DNA of 64,000 bases from an uncultured Hyphomicrobiales bacterium (GTDB taxonomy: Bacteria; Pseudomonadota; Alphaproteobacteria; Rhizobiales; Devosiaceae). Of the stretch, positions 27,761-38,184 are shown piece by piece. The stretch spans positions 248,001 through 312,000 of the forward strand of contig CAIKKY010000007.1 in assembly GCA_903828145.1 (NCBI GenBank), written 5' to 3'. Below the pieces are notes generated by a model. The model saw nothing but the letters and a program-made list of their open reading frames with translations, was not told the origin of the DNA and ran no database searches. Made by a program: the position numbers and the translations under genes. Within the stretch, counting starts at the first letter, position 1. Each line of letters begins with the position of its first letter.

Positions 27761-27785
27761 CCCGGCGGGCGTCTCGCCCGCCGGG
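27761..27785 (+). terminator. Strong hairpin after the GH127 gene
   Basis: CCCGGCGGGCG pairs perfectly with CGCCCGCCGGG across a three-base TCT loop, ten bases after the GH127 stop. No T-run follows, so it may act as a Rho-dependent stop or an mRNA-stabilising end. It marks the end of the sugar operon. Confidence 0.6.
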
Positions 27786-27888
27786 ATACTCCACAGGCTA
27801 AGCCTGCGGCCCCTTGTCCGTTGCCTTTGATCGTGCTGATTGCCTAAAATTCGTGCACGCAATAGCGGCATGCGGAGGGTATCGCCCA

Positions 27889-28902
27889 ATGGGCAAAGCC
27901 ATCGTTCGGCTCAAGGACATTGCTGAAAAGACCGGCTTCTCGACCAACACCGTCTCTTTGGCCCTGCGCGGCAGTCCCCGCATCCCCGAGGTGACCCGCC
28001 AGCGGATCAGCGAGACAGCTGCGGCCCTGAACTATCTCCCCAATCAGATCGCCAAATCGTTGGTCAGCCGCGAAACGCAAACCATTGGGCTGGTGCTCAC
28101 GGATTTAACCAATCCCGTGCTTACGCGCGCGGCGCAGGCCGTTGAAGTGCAACTCGCAGCGCGCGGGTACGGCACGCTGTTTGCCAGCTCCAACAACAAC
28201 CTTGAGGAAGAAAAGCGCGTCATCGCCATGTTCCGGTCGCGGCAGGTGGATGGCATGTTGATCTACCCCACGCGCCACCACCAGCTCGACCACATCCTGC
28301 CGCTTCGCCGCGCCAACTACCCGATAGTGCTTCTGGCGGGCGACGGCGAAACCGGTATCGACACGGTGGGCATTGACGACACGTTGGGGGCCCGCAAGGC
28401 GGTGCGTCACCTGCTCGACCGGGGTCATCGGCGCATTGGCGTTCTCGATCACGGCCCGGCGTTAGGCAACCTGGAAAAGCAGGCAGGCTATCTGGCCGCG
28501 CTGGCCGAAGCGGGACTACCCGTTGATCCCGCGTTGATCATCGACCCTGAAGGACTCAACGCGCCTGCCGGTCTCGCGGGGATGCAGCGGCTGATGTCGA
28601 TAGACCCGCGCCCGACGGCGGTCTTCGCCGCCAATGATTCGCTCGCCATTGGCGCACTGCGCTGGTGCCAGATCAATCATCTGCGCGTGCCGCAGGACGT
28701 GGCAATCATCGGCTTCGACAACATCGATTTCACGTCTTTCGCGGGAACCCCTCTCTCGACTGTCAATTACGCCATCGATAGCCTCAGCGACCTGGCTGTC
28801 GATCGGCTGATGCGTCTGATCGCCGCCGGTAGTATCCTGCCGCCGGCCATTGATACCCGGATCGAGCCCGAGTTGATCGTGCGGGAGTCGACGGGTCTAT
28901 AG
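27889..28902 (+). CDS. LacI-family transcriptional regulator (second)
   Basis: The 337-residue regulator has the helix-turn-helix [20 protein letters not shown], hinge [17 protein letters not shown] and a ligand domain with [17 protein letters not shown] and HRRIGVLDH. The ATG at 27889 follows a GGAGG site; upstream codons are not family-like. It lies after the strong hairpin of the arabinofuranoside operon, so it is a separate unit and its target is unclear. It differs clearly from the first LacI protein and is not a recent duplicate. Confidence 0.9.
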   Translation: MGKAIVRLKDIAEKTGFSTNTVSLALRGSPRIPEVTRQRISETAAALNYLPNQIAKSLVSRETQTIGLVLTDLTNPVLTRAAQAVEVQLAARGYGTLFASSNNNLEEEKRVIAMFRSRQVDGMLIYPTRHHQLDHILPLRRANYPIVLLAGDGETGIDTVGIDDTLGARKAVRHLLDRGHRRIGVLDHGPALGNLEKQAGYLAALAEAGLPVDPALIIDPEGLNAPAGLAGMQRLMSIDPRPTAVFAANDSLAIGALRWCQINHLRVPQDVAIIGFDNIDFTSFAGTPLSTVNYAIDSLSDLAVDRLMRLIAAGSILPPAIDTRIEPELIVRESTGL

Positions 28903-28915
28903 TAAGGAGGCCGCC

Positions 28916-29221
28916 TTGACAGGTTTGCTTGCACCGGCTGATCGCGATGCTGCGCTCAAAACCCTGCCCGCCTGGTCGGCGCAGCAGGACCGCAGGGCGA
29001 TAGCGCGCGATTTCAAATTCCGTGATTTCAACGCAGCCTTCGCCTTTATGACCAGCGTTGCGCTTCTGGCCGAAAAATCGGGTCATCACCCGGAATGGTC
29101 GAATGTTTACAACCGCGTCTCGATCACGCTCACCACGCATGACGAAGGCGGCCTGACTGGCAAGGATATTGCGCTGGCGCTGGCGATAGACCTTCTGCCC
29201 TCCGCAAATGCCGCCGGCTGA
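28916..29221 (+). CDS. phhB: 4a-hydroxytetrahydrobiopterin dehydratase (PCD/DcoH family)
   Basis: The 101-residue protein dehydrates 4a-hydroxytetrahydrobiopterin to recycle the pterin cofactor of aromatic amino acid hydroxylases. It carries the conserved core [35 protein letters not shown] with the catalytic histidines, and [15 protein letters not shown]. The start is a TTG after AAGGAGG. It follows the second LacI gene by 13 bases; no aromatic hydroxylase is in the window, so its partner lies elsewhere or it has another role. Confidence 0.92.
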   Translation: MTGLLAPADRDAALKTLPAWSAQQDRRAIARDFKFRDFNAAFAFMTSVALLAEKSGHHPEWSNVYNRVSITLTTHDEGGLTGKDIALALAIDLLPSANAAG

Positions 29222-29399
29222 TCGGAGTAATTTTAACCTCCCCGCTGCCTTGCGAGCCGTTTTTTACGCGTCGTTTGCGGGCTTTCGCCGTTTTCGAGAA
29301 ATCTTTTTCCCTGAACGTGATGCTGAAGTGTCATAGTTCCTTGAGATAGACGACCATTCCGGTAGGGTTAGTCGCATCAACGCACCCAAGGAGTTGTCC

Positions 29400-30428
29400 A
29401 TGAAACGGATTGCCAAGTCGCTAGCCCTCGCCGGACTCGTTGCCTCCGTGGGAATGGTCGGTACGGTCACAGCCCATGCAGCGGAATTCAAACTGCTGAA
29501 CGTGTCCTACGACCCGACCCGCGAACTCTATCAGGAGTATAACGCCGCCTTCGCCAAGCATTACCTTGAAGCGACGGGCGATACCGTGACCATCGAGCAG
29601 AGCCACGGCGGCTCGGGCAAGCAGGCCCAGGCCGTGATTGACGGCCTCGGCGCCGATGTGGTGACGCTGGCGCTGGCCGGTGACATCAACGCCATCGTCA
29701 AAAAGTCCGGCCTGATCGCCGCAGATTGGCAGAGCCGTTTCGAGCTGAACGCGACGCCTTATTCGTCGACCATCGTCTTCCTCGTCCGCAAGGGTAACCC
29801 CAAGGGCGTCAAGGATTGGGCCGATCTCGTGAAGCCGGGCATCGAAGTCATCACCCCCAACCCGAAGACCTCGGGCGGTGCGCGCTGGAACTACCTGGCG
29901 GCCTGGGCCTATGCCAACAGGACCGATGGCGGCGATGAGCAGAAGACCATTGCCTTCGTAAAGTCGCTCTATGCCAACGTGCCGGTGCTCGATACCGGTG
30001 CCCGGGGCTCGACCACGACCTTCGCACAGAAGGAACTGGGCGACGTGCTGACTACCTGGGAAAACGAGGCCTATCTCGTGCAGGATGAATTCGGCAAAGA
30101 CAATTTCGAGATCGTCACGCCGTCGCTGTCTATCCGCGCCGAACCGCCGGTGGCCGTCGTCGACAAAAACGCTGAAGCCCACGGCACCACCGAAGTGGCC
30201 AAGGCCTATCTCGACTACCTCTACTCGGCCGAAGGTCAAACCATCGCGGCGAAAAATCACTACCGCCCGAGCCATCCGGAGCTTGTCAGCGATAAAGCCT
30301 TAGTGGATGCTTTCCCGCAGATTGACCTCGTCACCATCGATGACCCGCAGTTCGGTGGATGGGGCGAGGCACAGCCCAAGCATTTCGGCGAGGGTGGCAT
30401 TTTTGACCAGATCCACGGAGCCAGCTGA
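29400..30428 (+). CDS. sbp: Sulfate/thiosulfate ABC transporter, periplasmic binding protein
   Basis: The 342-residue protein binds sulfate or thiosulfate and delivers it to the CysTWA importer. It has a signal peptide ([17 protein letters not shown], cleavage near AHAAEF), followed by [54 protein letters not shown] and the ligand-binding region around [12 protein letters not shown]. The start ATG at 29400 follows GGAG. Sbp and CysP cannot be separated from sequence alone. Confidence 0.93.
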   Translation: MKRIAKSLALAGLVASVGMVGTVTAHAAEFKLLNVSYDPTRELYQEYNAAFAKHYLEATGDTVTIEQSHGGSGKQAQAVIDGLGADVVTLALAGDINAIVKKSGLIAADWQSRFELNATPYSSTIVFLVRKGNPKGVKDWADLVKPGIEVITPNPKTSGGARWNYLAAWAYANRTDGGDEQKTIAFVKSLYANVPVLDTGARGSTTTFAQKELGDVLTTWENEAYLVQDEFGKDNFEIVTPSLSIRAEPPVAVVDKNAEAHGTTEVAKAYLDYLYSAEGQTIAAKNHYRPSHPELVSDKALVDAFPQIDLVTIDDPQFGGWGEAQPKHFGEGGIFDQIHGAS

Positions 30429-30449
30429 CGTGACCTTTAGTCCCGCCAC

Positions 30450-31382
30450 ATGACCCAAACGCTCGCCCCCTCTCTCCCTGAGGCGAGCACCAGAGGTCCC
30501 CGGCGTCTGATCCCCGGTTTCGGGATCACGCTGGGGACCACGGTGCTTTATCTGAGCCTCATCGTGCTGATCCCGCTGGCTGGCCTTTTCCTGAAGGCCG
30601 CCTCGGCGCCGCTCGATGAGATCATGGCCATCGCCCAGTCGAACCGCACCATCAACGCCCTGCGTGTCAGCTTCGGCTCGGCGCTGGTGGCGGGGCTGGT
30701 GAATCTGGTTTTCGGGCTGCTGATCGCCTGGGTGCTGGTCCGCTATCGCTTTCCCGGCAAACGCATCATCGATGCGCTGGTCGACCTGCCCTTTGCGCTG
30801 CCGACCGCAGTTGCGGGAATTGCGCTCTCCACGCTCTATGCCCCCAAGGGCTGGATCGGCGGGCTGTTTTCAGGCAATAGCCCGTTTTGGGCCTGGTGGC
30901 ACGAACAGGCCTGGCTGCCCTTCGGCTGGAGCACCTTTTCACCGTCCATCAAGATTGCCTTCACGCCCTCGGGCATTGTGATTGCACTCATCTTCATCGG
31001 CCTGCCCTTCGTGGTCCGCACAGTGCAGCCCGTGCTGGAAGAGCTGGAGCACGAGCTGGAAGAAGCCGCAGCGACGCTGGGCGCCACACGGCTGCAAACC
31101 ATCGTGCACGTCATCCTGCCGCGGTTGGCCCCTGCCGCGCTGACGGGCTTCGCACTCGCCACTGCCCGCGCTATTGGCGAATATGGGTCGGTGATCTTCA
31201 TTGCCGGTAACATGCCGAATATCTCGGAAATCGCGCCGGTGCTGATCGTGATCCGGCTCGAAGAATTCGATCAGGCCGGTGCCGCTGTCGTGGCGGTCCT
31301 GATGCTGATCCTGTCTTTCCTCATGCTCTTGCTGATCAACCTGATCCAGAGCTGGAGCCGCCGGAGATTTGGCGATGCCTAG
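30450..31382 (+). CDS. cysT: Sulfate/thiosulfate ABC transporter permease CysT (CysU)
   Basis: The 310-residue inner-membrane protein has about seven hydrophobic segments, starting TTVLYLSLIVLIPLAGLFL after an N-terminal polar tail. It shows the sulfate permease motif LPTAVAGIALSTLYAPKGW and the EAA motif region ELEEAAATLGATRLQTIVHV. It follows sbp by 21 bases and overlaps cysW by eight. Confidence 0.93.
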   Translation: MTQTLAPSLPEASTRGPRRLIPGFGITLGTTVLYLSLIVLIPLAGLFLKAASAPLDEIMAIAQSNRTINALRVSFGSALVAGLVNLVFGLLIAWVLVRYRFPGKRIIDALVDLPFALPTAVAGIALSTLYAPKGWIGGLFSGNSPFWAWWHEQAWLPFGWSTFSPSIKIAFTPSGIVIALIFIGLPFVVRTVQPVLEELEHELEEAAATLGATRLQTIVHVILPRLAPAALTGFALATARAIGEYGSVIFIAGNMPNISEIAPVLIVIRLEEFDQAGAAVVAVLMLILSFLMLLLINLIQSWSRRRFGDA

Positions 31383-32226
31383 CACCCCCCTTCGGCCCGG
31401 GCAGGAAAGCCCGGCAATGCGGCGGGTTCTGCTCGCCGTTGCGCTCGTCTATATCGCCGCCGTGCTGGTGCTGCCGCTGGTGCTCGTCTTTACCGAGGCG
31501 TTCCGCAAGGGCTGGGAAAACTACCTCTCGGCCTTCACCGATCCCAGCTCGCTGGCCGCCATTCGCCTGACCCTGCTGGTTACGGTGATCGCGGTACCGC
31601 TGAACGCCGTGTTCGGCGTTCTCGCGGCGTGGTCGGTCACCAAGTACCAGTTCCGGGGCAAGGCGCTGCTCACCACGCTCATTGACCTGCCGTTTTCGGT
31701 GTCGCCCGTGGTTTCGGGCATGGTCTATGTGCTGCTGTTCGGCGCCCAGGGGCTGATTGGCCCGTGGCTGAGGGACAATGGCATCGAGATCATCTTTGCC
31801 GTGCCCGGCATCGTGCTGGCCACGATGTTCGTGACCGTACCCTTTGTGGCGCGGGAGCTGATCCCGCTCATGCAGTCGCAGGGCACGACCGACGAAGAGG
31901 CGGCGCTCTCGCTGGGGGCGAGCGGATGGCAGACCTTCCGCCGCGTCACCCTGCCCAATATCAAATGGGGGCTGGTTTACGGGGTGTTGCTCTGTACCGC
32001 ACGCGCCATGGGCGAGTTCGGGGCGGTTTCCGTGGTGTCTGGCCATATCCGGGGCAAGACCACGACCATGCCGCTCGATATTGAAATTCTCTACAACGAC
32101 TATAATTTCACCGCTGCTTTCGCCATGGCGTCGTTGCTCGCGCTCCTTGCGCTCGTGACGCTGCTCATCAAGACCGTGCTGGAACTTCGCTTTGCCGATG
32201 AGCTTGCCGGCACCCGCCGACACTGA
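31375..32226 (+). CDS. cysW: Sulfate/thiosulfate ABC transporter permease CysW
   Basis: The 283-residue partner permease has six membrane segments, [21 protein letters not shown], and the EAA motif [19 protein letters not shown], followed by [19 protein letters not shown]. The ATG at 31375 follows GGAGA inside the cysT end and fits better than a TTG two codons earlier. Pairing with CysT and the following CysA completes the importer. Confidence 0.93.
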   Translation: MPSTPLRPGQESPAMRRVLLAVALVYIAAVLVLPLVLVFTEAFRKGWENYLSAFTDPSSLAAIRLTLLVTVIAVPLNAVFGVLAAWSVTKYQFRGKALLTTLIDLPFSVSPVVSGMVYVLLFGAQGLIGPWLRDNGIEIIFAVPGIVLATMFVTVPFVARELIPLMQSQGTTDEEAALSLGASGWQTFRRVTLPNIKWGLVYGVLLCTARAMGEFGAVSVVSGHIRGKTTTMPLDIEILYNDYNFTAAFAMASLLALLALVTLLIKTVLELRFADELAGTRRH

Positions 32227-32240
32227 CAGGACACGTATTT

Positions 32241-33275
32241 ATGGACATTCAGGTCGACAAAGTCGCCAAGGCCTACGAGCGCTTTCCCGCGCTGCACGGG
32301 GTATCGCTGCACATCGCCTCGGGCGAGCTGGTGGCTCTGCTTGGACCCTCGGGGTCCGGCAAGACCACGCTGCTGCGCGTCATTGCCGGGCTTGAATCGC
32401 CCGATAGTGGTCGCGTGCTGATGGGCGGCGACGATGCCTCGCGGCTATCGGTGCAGCAGCGCCATGTCGGCTTCGTGTTCCAGTCCTATGCGCTGTTCCG
32501 CAACATGCGGGTGGTGGATAACGTCGCCTTCGGCCTGCGGGTCCGCCCGCGCGCGACGCGGCCCCCGCGGGCCGAAATCCGCCGCCGGGCGCTGGAACTG
32601 CTCGATTTTGTGCAGTTGACCGGGCTCGACCGGCGCTATCCGCAGCAGCTTTCTGGCGGCCAGCGCCAGCGCGTTGCGCTCGCCCGCGCTCTCGCCATTG
32701 AGCCGCGCGTGCTGTTGCTCGATGAACCTTTTGGCGCCCTCGATGCCCGCGTGCGCAAGGAATTGCGCAAATGGCTGCGCGAAATCCATGATCGTACGGG
32801 ACACACGACCGTTTTCGTCACCCACGATCAGGAAGAGGCCCTCGAACTCGCCGACCGGCTGGTGGTGATGAGCCAGGGCCGCATCGAGCAGATCGGCACA
32901 CCCGACGAGATCTACGATCACCCGACCTCGCCCTATGTCTATGGCTTTATTGGTGAATCAAGCCATGTGCAGGCCGAACGCAAAAGCGGCGAGATCCTGG
33001 TAGGCGGACGACAGACCGGCCTGCGCACCGAGGGAGCCGATGGTCCGGTGCTGCTCTATTTCCGCCCCCACCACGTCGACCTGTCCGATGGTGAACCCGG
33101 CCTCGTCGGTACGGTGACCGCCCAGCGCCGCGTTGGCGGTGTGCGGCGGGTTGAGCTTGCGGTGGAAGGGGCAACCGAAAAGGTCGAGATCGACATTCCA
33201 TCCGGCTTTCCAGCCGCGCCGGGTTCACGCCTCACCTTCCGGCCGGGCCGCTGGCAGACCTACGCGCTGGCCTGA
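32241..33275 (+). CDS. cysA: Sulfate/thiosulfate ABC transporter ATP-binding protein CysA
   Basis: The 344-residue ATPase powers sulfate uptake. It has Walker [15 protein letters not shown]-loop FVFQSYALF, signature [15 protein letters not shown], Walker [16 protein letters not shown] and the switch histidine in [13 protein letters not shown]-terminal regulatory TOBE-like domain follows (about residues 235-344) with [13 protein letters not shown]. It closes the sbp-cysTWA operon. Confidence 0.95.
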   Translation: MDIQVDKVAKAYERFPALHGVSLHIASGELVALLGPSGSGKTTLLRVIAGLESPDSGRVLMGGDDASRLSVQQRHVGFVFQSYALFRNMRVVDNVAFGLRVRPRATRPPRAEIRRRALELLDFVQLTGLDRRYPQQLSGGQRQRVALARALAIEPRVLLLDEPFGALDARVRKELRKWLREIHDRTGHTTVFVTHDQEEALELADRLVVMSQGRIEQIGTPDEIYDHPTSPYVYGFIGESSHVQAERKSGEILVGGRQTGLRTEGADGPVLLYFRPHHVDLSDGEPGLVGTVTAQRRVGGVRRVELAVEGATEKVEIDIPSGFPAAPGSRLTFRPGRWQTYALA

Positions 33276-33398
33276 ACTTCAGCCTTACCCCCATGGGTCC
33301 ATTAGGGACGGATTAACCGTGGCCCACTAGGGTGAGGCGAAGGTCGCCTAATTGTGAGTCGAGGCGGCCAAGTTCCGTTGCGTAGAGTACCAGAGTCC

Positions 33399-36014
33399 AT
33401 GCCGGCACAGCCCCTTCTCGAGGATGCTCGTCGAGACGCTGCCATCGCTATCCGCATACCGGTTCGCCTCCTGGGCGCCATCCTTCTGGCTATCGCGGTT
33501 GTGCTGCTCCTGTCGCTGGCGAGCTGGAAGGTTGATGACTCCAGCTTTTCCTTTGCCTCCGATCTGCCTGTTCGCAACTGGCTGGGTTTCCCCGGCGCCG
33601 TAATCGCCGATATCGGGTTTCAGGTGCTCGGGCTGGGCGCTGTCGTGCTGGCCGTGCCGCCTGCCCTGTGGGGCTGGAGCCTGTTCCGCCTCAGGGTACC
33701 GCCGCGCATGGGCTTCCGGCTCATCGCCTGGCTCATTGCCGTGGTGATGGCCTGTGGCGTGTTCTCGTTCATTTCCGTACCGGCCTCGTGGCCCCTGCCC
33801 ACCGGTCTCGGCGGGTTGCTCGGCGGCGCCTTTACAACGCTGGTCATTCTCGCCACCGGCGAAACGCCGCAGAAGGTCACGGGCCTCCTGTTCGCACTCA
33901 TCACCGCCGCACCGGCGCTCGCCGTGTTCTGGTATGCGCTCGGCCTTGGCCGCATGACCGCCGGGAAGGCCGCTAAAGCCAAGGCCCGACGCGGCGCAGG
34001 CCGCGCCAGCGCTGACGATGAAGACGATGAGGAACAGGGCGAGCGCTCATCAGTGATTGATGTGCTGGTGGGCGCGGCCGTGCACGCTGGCTATGCCACG
34101 GTCTCCGCCTTCAGGCGGGCCCGCGCCGATATCTCGGCCCGCAATGCCGCCATGCCCGCCGGGGCAGGCCACTGGCGCGATTCCGGCACCGAACCGTCGC
34201 TGGATCGCCCGGGCGGGTCGCGACGGCCGACGGCGCGGACCGAGCCGCCGATGGTTGCCGATCGGCGTACCGTTGTCGACGCTGCCGACGCACTCGACGA
34301 TGACGCGGTCGATCTTTACCCCGATGAGAGCGACGACTTCGAGGTCGAGCCGCCGCGCTGGGATATGCCCACGCCGTCGCGCGGCCCTATGGCCATCGCG
34401 TCCGAGGGGACGACCCGCGTTGCGGCCCCCGCACCGCGCCCGCAGCAGGGCCGCCGCGCGGCGCGCGAAGCACAGCCGTCACTGCTCGACGATAATTTCG
34501 GCTTCGAACTGCCCGCGCTGGGCCTACTGGCGGCGCCCAAGCACAAGGGCGTCAGCCCCGAGCACGCACCGGAGCGGCTGGAAGCCATGGCCCGCAAGCT
34601 TGAAAGCGTGCTGGACGACTTTGGCGTCAAAGGCGACATCATCAACGTGCGCCCCGGCCCCGTTGTCACCCTGTTCGAGCTGGAACCTGCGCCCGGCATC
34701 AAATCGTCGCGCGTCATTTCGCTGGCCGACGATATTGCCCGGTCGATGAGCGCCATTTCCGCGCGCGTCGCTGTGGTCCCCGGCCGCAATGCCATTGGCA
34801 TCGAACTGCCGAACGAGCATCGCGAGACCGTGTACCTGCGCGAAATGCTCGCCTCGTCGGATTTCGAGAAGATGCGCGGCAAGCTGCCCATCTGCCTCGG
34901 CAAGACCATTGGCGGCGAGCCGATTATCGCCGATCTCGCCCGCATGCCTCACCTGCTGATCGCCGGTACCACCGGCTCGGGCAAATCGGTGGGCATCAAC
35001 ACCATGATCCTGTCGCTGCTCTACCAGATGACCCCTGAGCAGTGCCGCCTGATCATGGTGGACCCCAAGATGCTCGAACTCAGCATCTATGATGGTATTC
35101 CGCACCTGTTGACGCCGGTCGTCACCGATCCGCACAAGGCCGTCACGGCGCTCAAATGGGCCGTGCGCGAGATGGAAGACCGCTATCGCAAGATGTCGAA
35201 GATCGGCGTCCGCAATATCGACGGTTTCAACCAACGCGTCACCGAAGCCAAGGGCAAGGGCGAAGTCATCACCCGCACCGTGCAGACCGGCTTTGATCGC
35301 GAAACCGGCGAAGCCATTTTCGAGAGCGAGGAATTCAACCTCGAGCCCCTGCCCTATATCGTCGTGATCGTCGACGAAATGGCCGACCTGATGATGGTCG
35401 CCGGCAAGGATATCGAAGGCGCGATCCAGCGTCTGGCGCAGATGGCGCGTGCCGCGGGCATTCACATGATCACCGCCACGCAGCGGCCGTCGGTCGATGT
35501 GATCACCGGCACCATTAAAGCCAACTTCCCCACCCGGATTTCCTTCCAGGTGACCTCGAAGATCGACAGCCGCACCATTCTGGGCGAGCAGGGCGCCGAG
35601 CAACTGCTCGGCAATGGCGACATGCTCTATATGGCCGGTGGCGGCCGCATCCGCCGTCTGCACGGCCCGTTTGTGTCCGATGCCGAAGTTGAGAGCGTTG
35701 TGGCGCACCTCAAAGCGCAGGGTGCGCCGGACTATCTCGAATCCATCACCGCCGAAGACGATGAGATGGAAGAAGGCGGCTTTGGCGACGATGGCGAGTT
35801 CGGCGGTTCGGGCGACGAGCTGTACGACAAGGCCGTCAATATCGTGCTGCAGGACAAGAAAGCCTCGACCTCCTACATCCAGCGCCGTCTGGCTGTCGGG
35901 TACAACAAGGCCGCGTCGCTGATTGAGCGCATGGAGCGCGAGGGCGTGGTGAGCCAGGCCAACCATGCCGGTAAACGCGAAATCCTTGTCGGCTCAACCA
36001 CCGACGCGTACTGA
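33399..36014 (+). CDS. ftsK: DNA translocase FtsK
   Basis: FtsK pumps chromosomal DNA at the septum and activates dif recombination. The 871-residue protein has about four or five N-terminal membrane helices (about residues 25-200), a charged linker, and a C-terminal motor with Walker [14 protein letters not shown], Walker [13 protein letters not shown] and [12 protein letters not shown]. The final winged-helix gamma domain that reads polar sequences ([20 protein letters not shown]) is present. I prefer the ATG at 33399, but a GTG at 33354 is in frame. Confidence 0.94.
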   Translation: MPAQPLLEDARRDAAIAIRIPVRLLGAILLAIAVVLLLSLASWKVDDSSFSFASDLPVRNWLGFPGAVIADIGFQVLGLGAVVLAVPPALWGWSLFRLRVPPRMGFRLIAWLIAVVMACGVFSFISVPASWPLPTGLGGLLGGAFTTLVILATGETPQKVTGLLFALITAAPALAVFWYALGLGRMTAGKAAKAKARRGAGRASADDEDDEEQGERSSVIDVLVGAAVHAGYATVSAFRRARADISARNAAMPAGAGHWRDSGTEPSLDRPGGSRRPTARTEPPMVADRRTVVDAADALDDDAVDLYPDESDDFEVEPPRWDMPTPSRGPMAIASEGTTRVAAPAPRPQQGRRAAREAQPSLLDDNFGFELPALGLLAAPKHKGVSPEHAPERLEAMARKLESVLDDFGVKGDIINVRPGPVVTLFELEPAPGIKSSRVISLADDIARSMSAISARVAVVPGRNAIGIELPNEHRETVYLREMLASSDFEKMRGKLPICLGKTIGGEPIIADLARMPHLLIAGTTGSGKSVGINTMILSLLYQMTPEQCRLIMVDPKMLELSIYDGIPHLLTPVVTDPHKAVTALKWAVREMEDRYRKMSKIGVRNIDGFNQRVTEAKGKGEVITRTVQTGFDRETGEAIFESEEFNLEPLPYIVVIVDEMADLMMVAGKDIEGAIQRLAQMARAAGIHMITATQRPSVDVITGTIKANFPTRISFQVTSKIDSRTILGEQGAEQLLGNGDMLYMAGGGRIRRLHGPFVSDAEVESVVAHLKAQGAPDYLESITAEDDEMEEGGFGDDGEFGGSGDELYDKAVNIVLQDKKASTSYIQRRLAVGYNKAASLIERMEREGVVSQANHAGKREILVGSTTDAY

Positions 36015-36108
36015 TCGGATCAGAGTATCGCCAGGGGGCTTGCAACCTTCGTGCTCTTGCCGCAATTCCAGTGTTCGTGGAACCGGTCCAAACCAAGGTG
36101 TTGACCCG

Positions 36109-36744
36109 ATGAATCGTCGTTCGCTTCTCGCCGCCCTTGCCATGACTGTGCTGGCCGGTCCTGCGTTTGCGCAGGATCAGCAGCCACGGCAGATGACGCC
36201 TGAGGAAATTCAGCTCATCAACGCGATCAACATCCACAACACCACGGTGCGCACCATGGTGGGCCGCTTCCTGCAGATCGATACGCAGGGCCAGCGGATT
36301 GAAGGCACCTTCTATCTGGAACGGCCCGGCAAGATCCTGTTCCGCTACAATCCGCCCTCTTTTGAGCAGATCGTCTCGGTCGGCAAAGGTTTCTATGTCG
36401 TCGACCGCAAAGCTCAGACGCAATACGCCTACCCGCAGGACAAGGTGCCGCTGCGCCAGTTCCTGGACGAAAACATCGATCTGTTCCGCGCCAACATCGT
36501 GGCGCTGTCGCAATCGGCTGACTATTTCACCGTCACCCTGCAGGACGACACGCCGGCCGGCGTTGTGCGCGTAGCTCTTGTTTTCGATAAGGAAACCAAG
36601 GATCTGCGGCAGTGGACCCTCACCCAGCCATCGGGCGCGGAGCTGACGTTCTCGCTCTTTGATGTTGAGTTCAACGTCGATATCCCGAAGTCCTATTTCT
36701 ACATCGACCCGACCTTCAAATCGGTATCCACGCCCAACCAGTGA
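36109..36744 (+). CDS. lolA: Outer-membrane lipoprotein carrier protein LolA
   Basis: The 211-residue protein has a signal peptide (RRSLLAALAMTVLAGPAFA) and the LolA fold: RFLQIDTQGQRIEGTFYLERPGKILFRYNPP, a half-barrel that carries lipoproteins across the periplasm, followed by VVDRKAQTQYAYPQDKVPLR. The ATG at 36109 begins the signal peptide; earlier in-frame codons run into the intergenic region. It follows ftsK as in many alphaproteobacteria. Confidence 0.9.
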   Translation: MNRRSLLAALAMTVLAGPAFAQDQQPRQMTPEEIQLINAINIHNTTVRTMVGRFLQIDTQGQRIEGTFYLERPGKILFRYNPPSFEQIVSVGKGFYVVDRKAQTQYAYPQDKVPLRQFLDENIDLFRANIVALSQSADYFTVTLQDDTPAGVVRVALVFDKETKDLRQWTLTQPSGAELTFSLFDVEFNVDIPKSYFYIDPTFKSVSTPNQ

Positions 36745-36806
36745 GGCTGGCTTTACGCCGCCCGCTTGCCCCGGCATAACAGGCTCAGACCTGACCGGGG
36801 ATCGCC

Positions 36807-37610
36807 ATGGTTTCGCTTGCCACCTGGAATATCAATTCCGTCCGCCTTCGCCTGCCGCTGGTTGAGCGCTTCCTCGCCGAATTCCGGCCCGATGTGCTCT
36901 GCCTGCAGGAGATCAAGTGCCAGAACGACCAGTTCCCGAAAAAGGAGCTGACCGCTGCCGGCTACCCGTATCAGGCGGTCCATGGCCAGAAGGGCTACCA
37001 CGGCGTTGCCATCATTTCGAAATTCCCGCTGAGCGATATCTCGAGCCGGGTATTCTGCGAGATCGAAGAAAGCCGCCATGTGTCGGCCACCGTCGATTTC
37101 GGCAAGGGCCCGACCACCGTCCACAATTTCTATATCCCTGCCGGGGGCGATGAGCCCGACCCGGAGATCAACCCCAAATTCAGGCACAAGCTGGATTTTC
37201 TGGCCGAGCTGAAGGCCTGGTTTGGCGAAAGCCACTTCCGGGAACGCCAGCTTATCTGCGGCGATTTCAACGTCGCCCCGCTCGAGCACGATGTCTGGGC
37301 ACACAAGCAGCTGTTGGGCGTAGTGAGCCATACCCCGGTGGAGACCGAAGCCCTGACTGCCCTGATGCAGGGCAACCACGGCTGGGTCGATCTGGTGCGC
37401 AAGCATGTGCCCCACGACCAGAAGCTTTATTCGTGGTGGAGCTATCGCGCGCGCGATTGGGATGCCGCCGACAAGGGCCGCAGGCTCGATCACATCTGGG
37501 CCACCGGCGATGTCGCCGCCCATTGCAGCGCGGCGGAAATCATCCGGCCAGTGCGCGGCTGGAGCGACAAGCCCTCGGACCACGTGCCCGTGATCGCCCG
37601 CTTTTCCTGA
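36807..37610 (+). CDS. xthA: Exodeoxyribonuclease III
   Basis: The 267-residue enzyme cleaves DNA at abasic sites and has 3' exonuclease activity in base excision repair. It shows the exonuclease-endonuclease-phosphatase motifs: TWNINSVRLRL, LCLQEIKCQNDQFP, GDFNVAPLEHDVW, RRLDHIWATGD and SDKPSDHVPVIARF. Length and motifs are standard. The ATG follows a GGGATCGCC site; it sits 62 bases after lolA. Confidence 0.95.
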   Translation: MVSLATWNINSVRLRLPLVERFLAEFRPDVLCLQEIKCQNDQFPKKELTAAGYPYQAVHGQKGYHGVAIISKFPLSDISSRVFCEIEESRHVSATVDFGKGPTTVHNFYIPAGGDEPDPEINPKFRHKLDFLAELKAWFGESHFRERQLICGDFNVAPLEHDVWAHKQLLGVVSHTPVETEALTALMQGNHGWVDLVRKHVPHDQKLYSWWSYRARDWDAADKGRRLDHIWATGDVAAHCSAAEIIRPVRGWSDKPSDHVPVIARFS

Positions 37611-37613
37611 GCC

Positions 37614-38066
37614 TTATTTCTGGATTCGGCCCCGAAACGTCTCGATTACATCGAGGTAACCGACCATTTCGGCCCGGAAGCGCTGCGCGGCCCGCGCCGC
37701 CAGATCGGGGCTCTGCCGCGCCAGCTTCATGAAGGCGCCACGCGGGACCAGAACCGTCTCAACGCTGTCCACGGCCTTGACCGTGATGTGCCGCGGCTTG
37801 TCGATGACCAGCGACACCATGCCGATCAGCGACCCGGGCCTGTTGGTCAGCTGAGGCGTATCGGGTGAATCATCCTGAATCGACGTAACCGTGCCCGAAA
37901 TCAGCACATGCGCCCCATCGGGGATATCGCCCGACGCATAGAGCACGGTGCCCGGACGGTATTTCCTGCGTTCGGCCGCGAAGGCCAACAGCCGACGCTG
38001 TTCCGCATCGCAAAGATCGAAGAACTCTGCGTCCGCGAGGATCTTGGCCGTGTCGTCGAGCTGCAT
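37614..38066 (-). CDS. Single-domain cyclic nucleotide-binding (CRP/FNR effector-domain) protein
   Basis: The 150-residue protein is an effector-binding beta-roll without a helix-turn-helix. It shows LLAFAAERRKYRPGTVLYASGD, the phosphate-binding cassette region GSLIGMVSLVIDKPRHITVKA and a final helix. The arginine normally contacting cAMP is not clearly placed, so nucleotide binding is not certain. The ATG at 38066 follows AGGAT; a GTG five codons earlier is possible. It lies downstream of the response regulator on the same strand. Confidence 0.78.
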   Translation of the reverse strand: MQLDDTAKILADAEFFDLCDAEQRRLLAFAAERRKYRPGTVLYASGDIPDGAHVLISGTVTSIQDDSPDTPQLTNRPGSLIGMVSLVIDKPRHITVKAVDSVETVLVPRGAFMKLARQSPDLAARAAQRFRAEMVGYLDVIETFRGRIQK

Positions 38067-38184
38067 ACGTATCCTGTCCACGGCTAACCAGCCGCCACAA
38101 CGGGCTATGGCGACACCCCAGGAAACAATTATCGAAAAACATGCTTAAGGAACAGCTAGCAATGCGCCTTTCCGGCACCTGCCG

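Noticed and set aside
27852-27859. CGTGCACG palindrome before the second LacI gene as an operator
   Set aside because: It is only eight bases with poorly matched flanks, and such palindromes occur often in GC-rich DNA. There is no second copy nearby.
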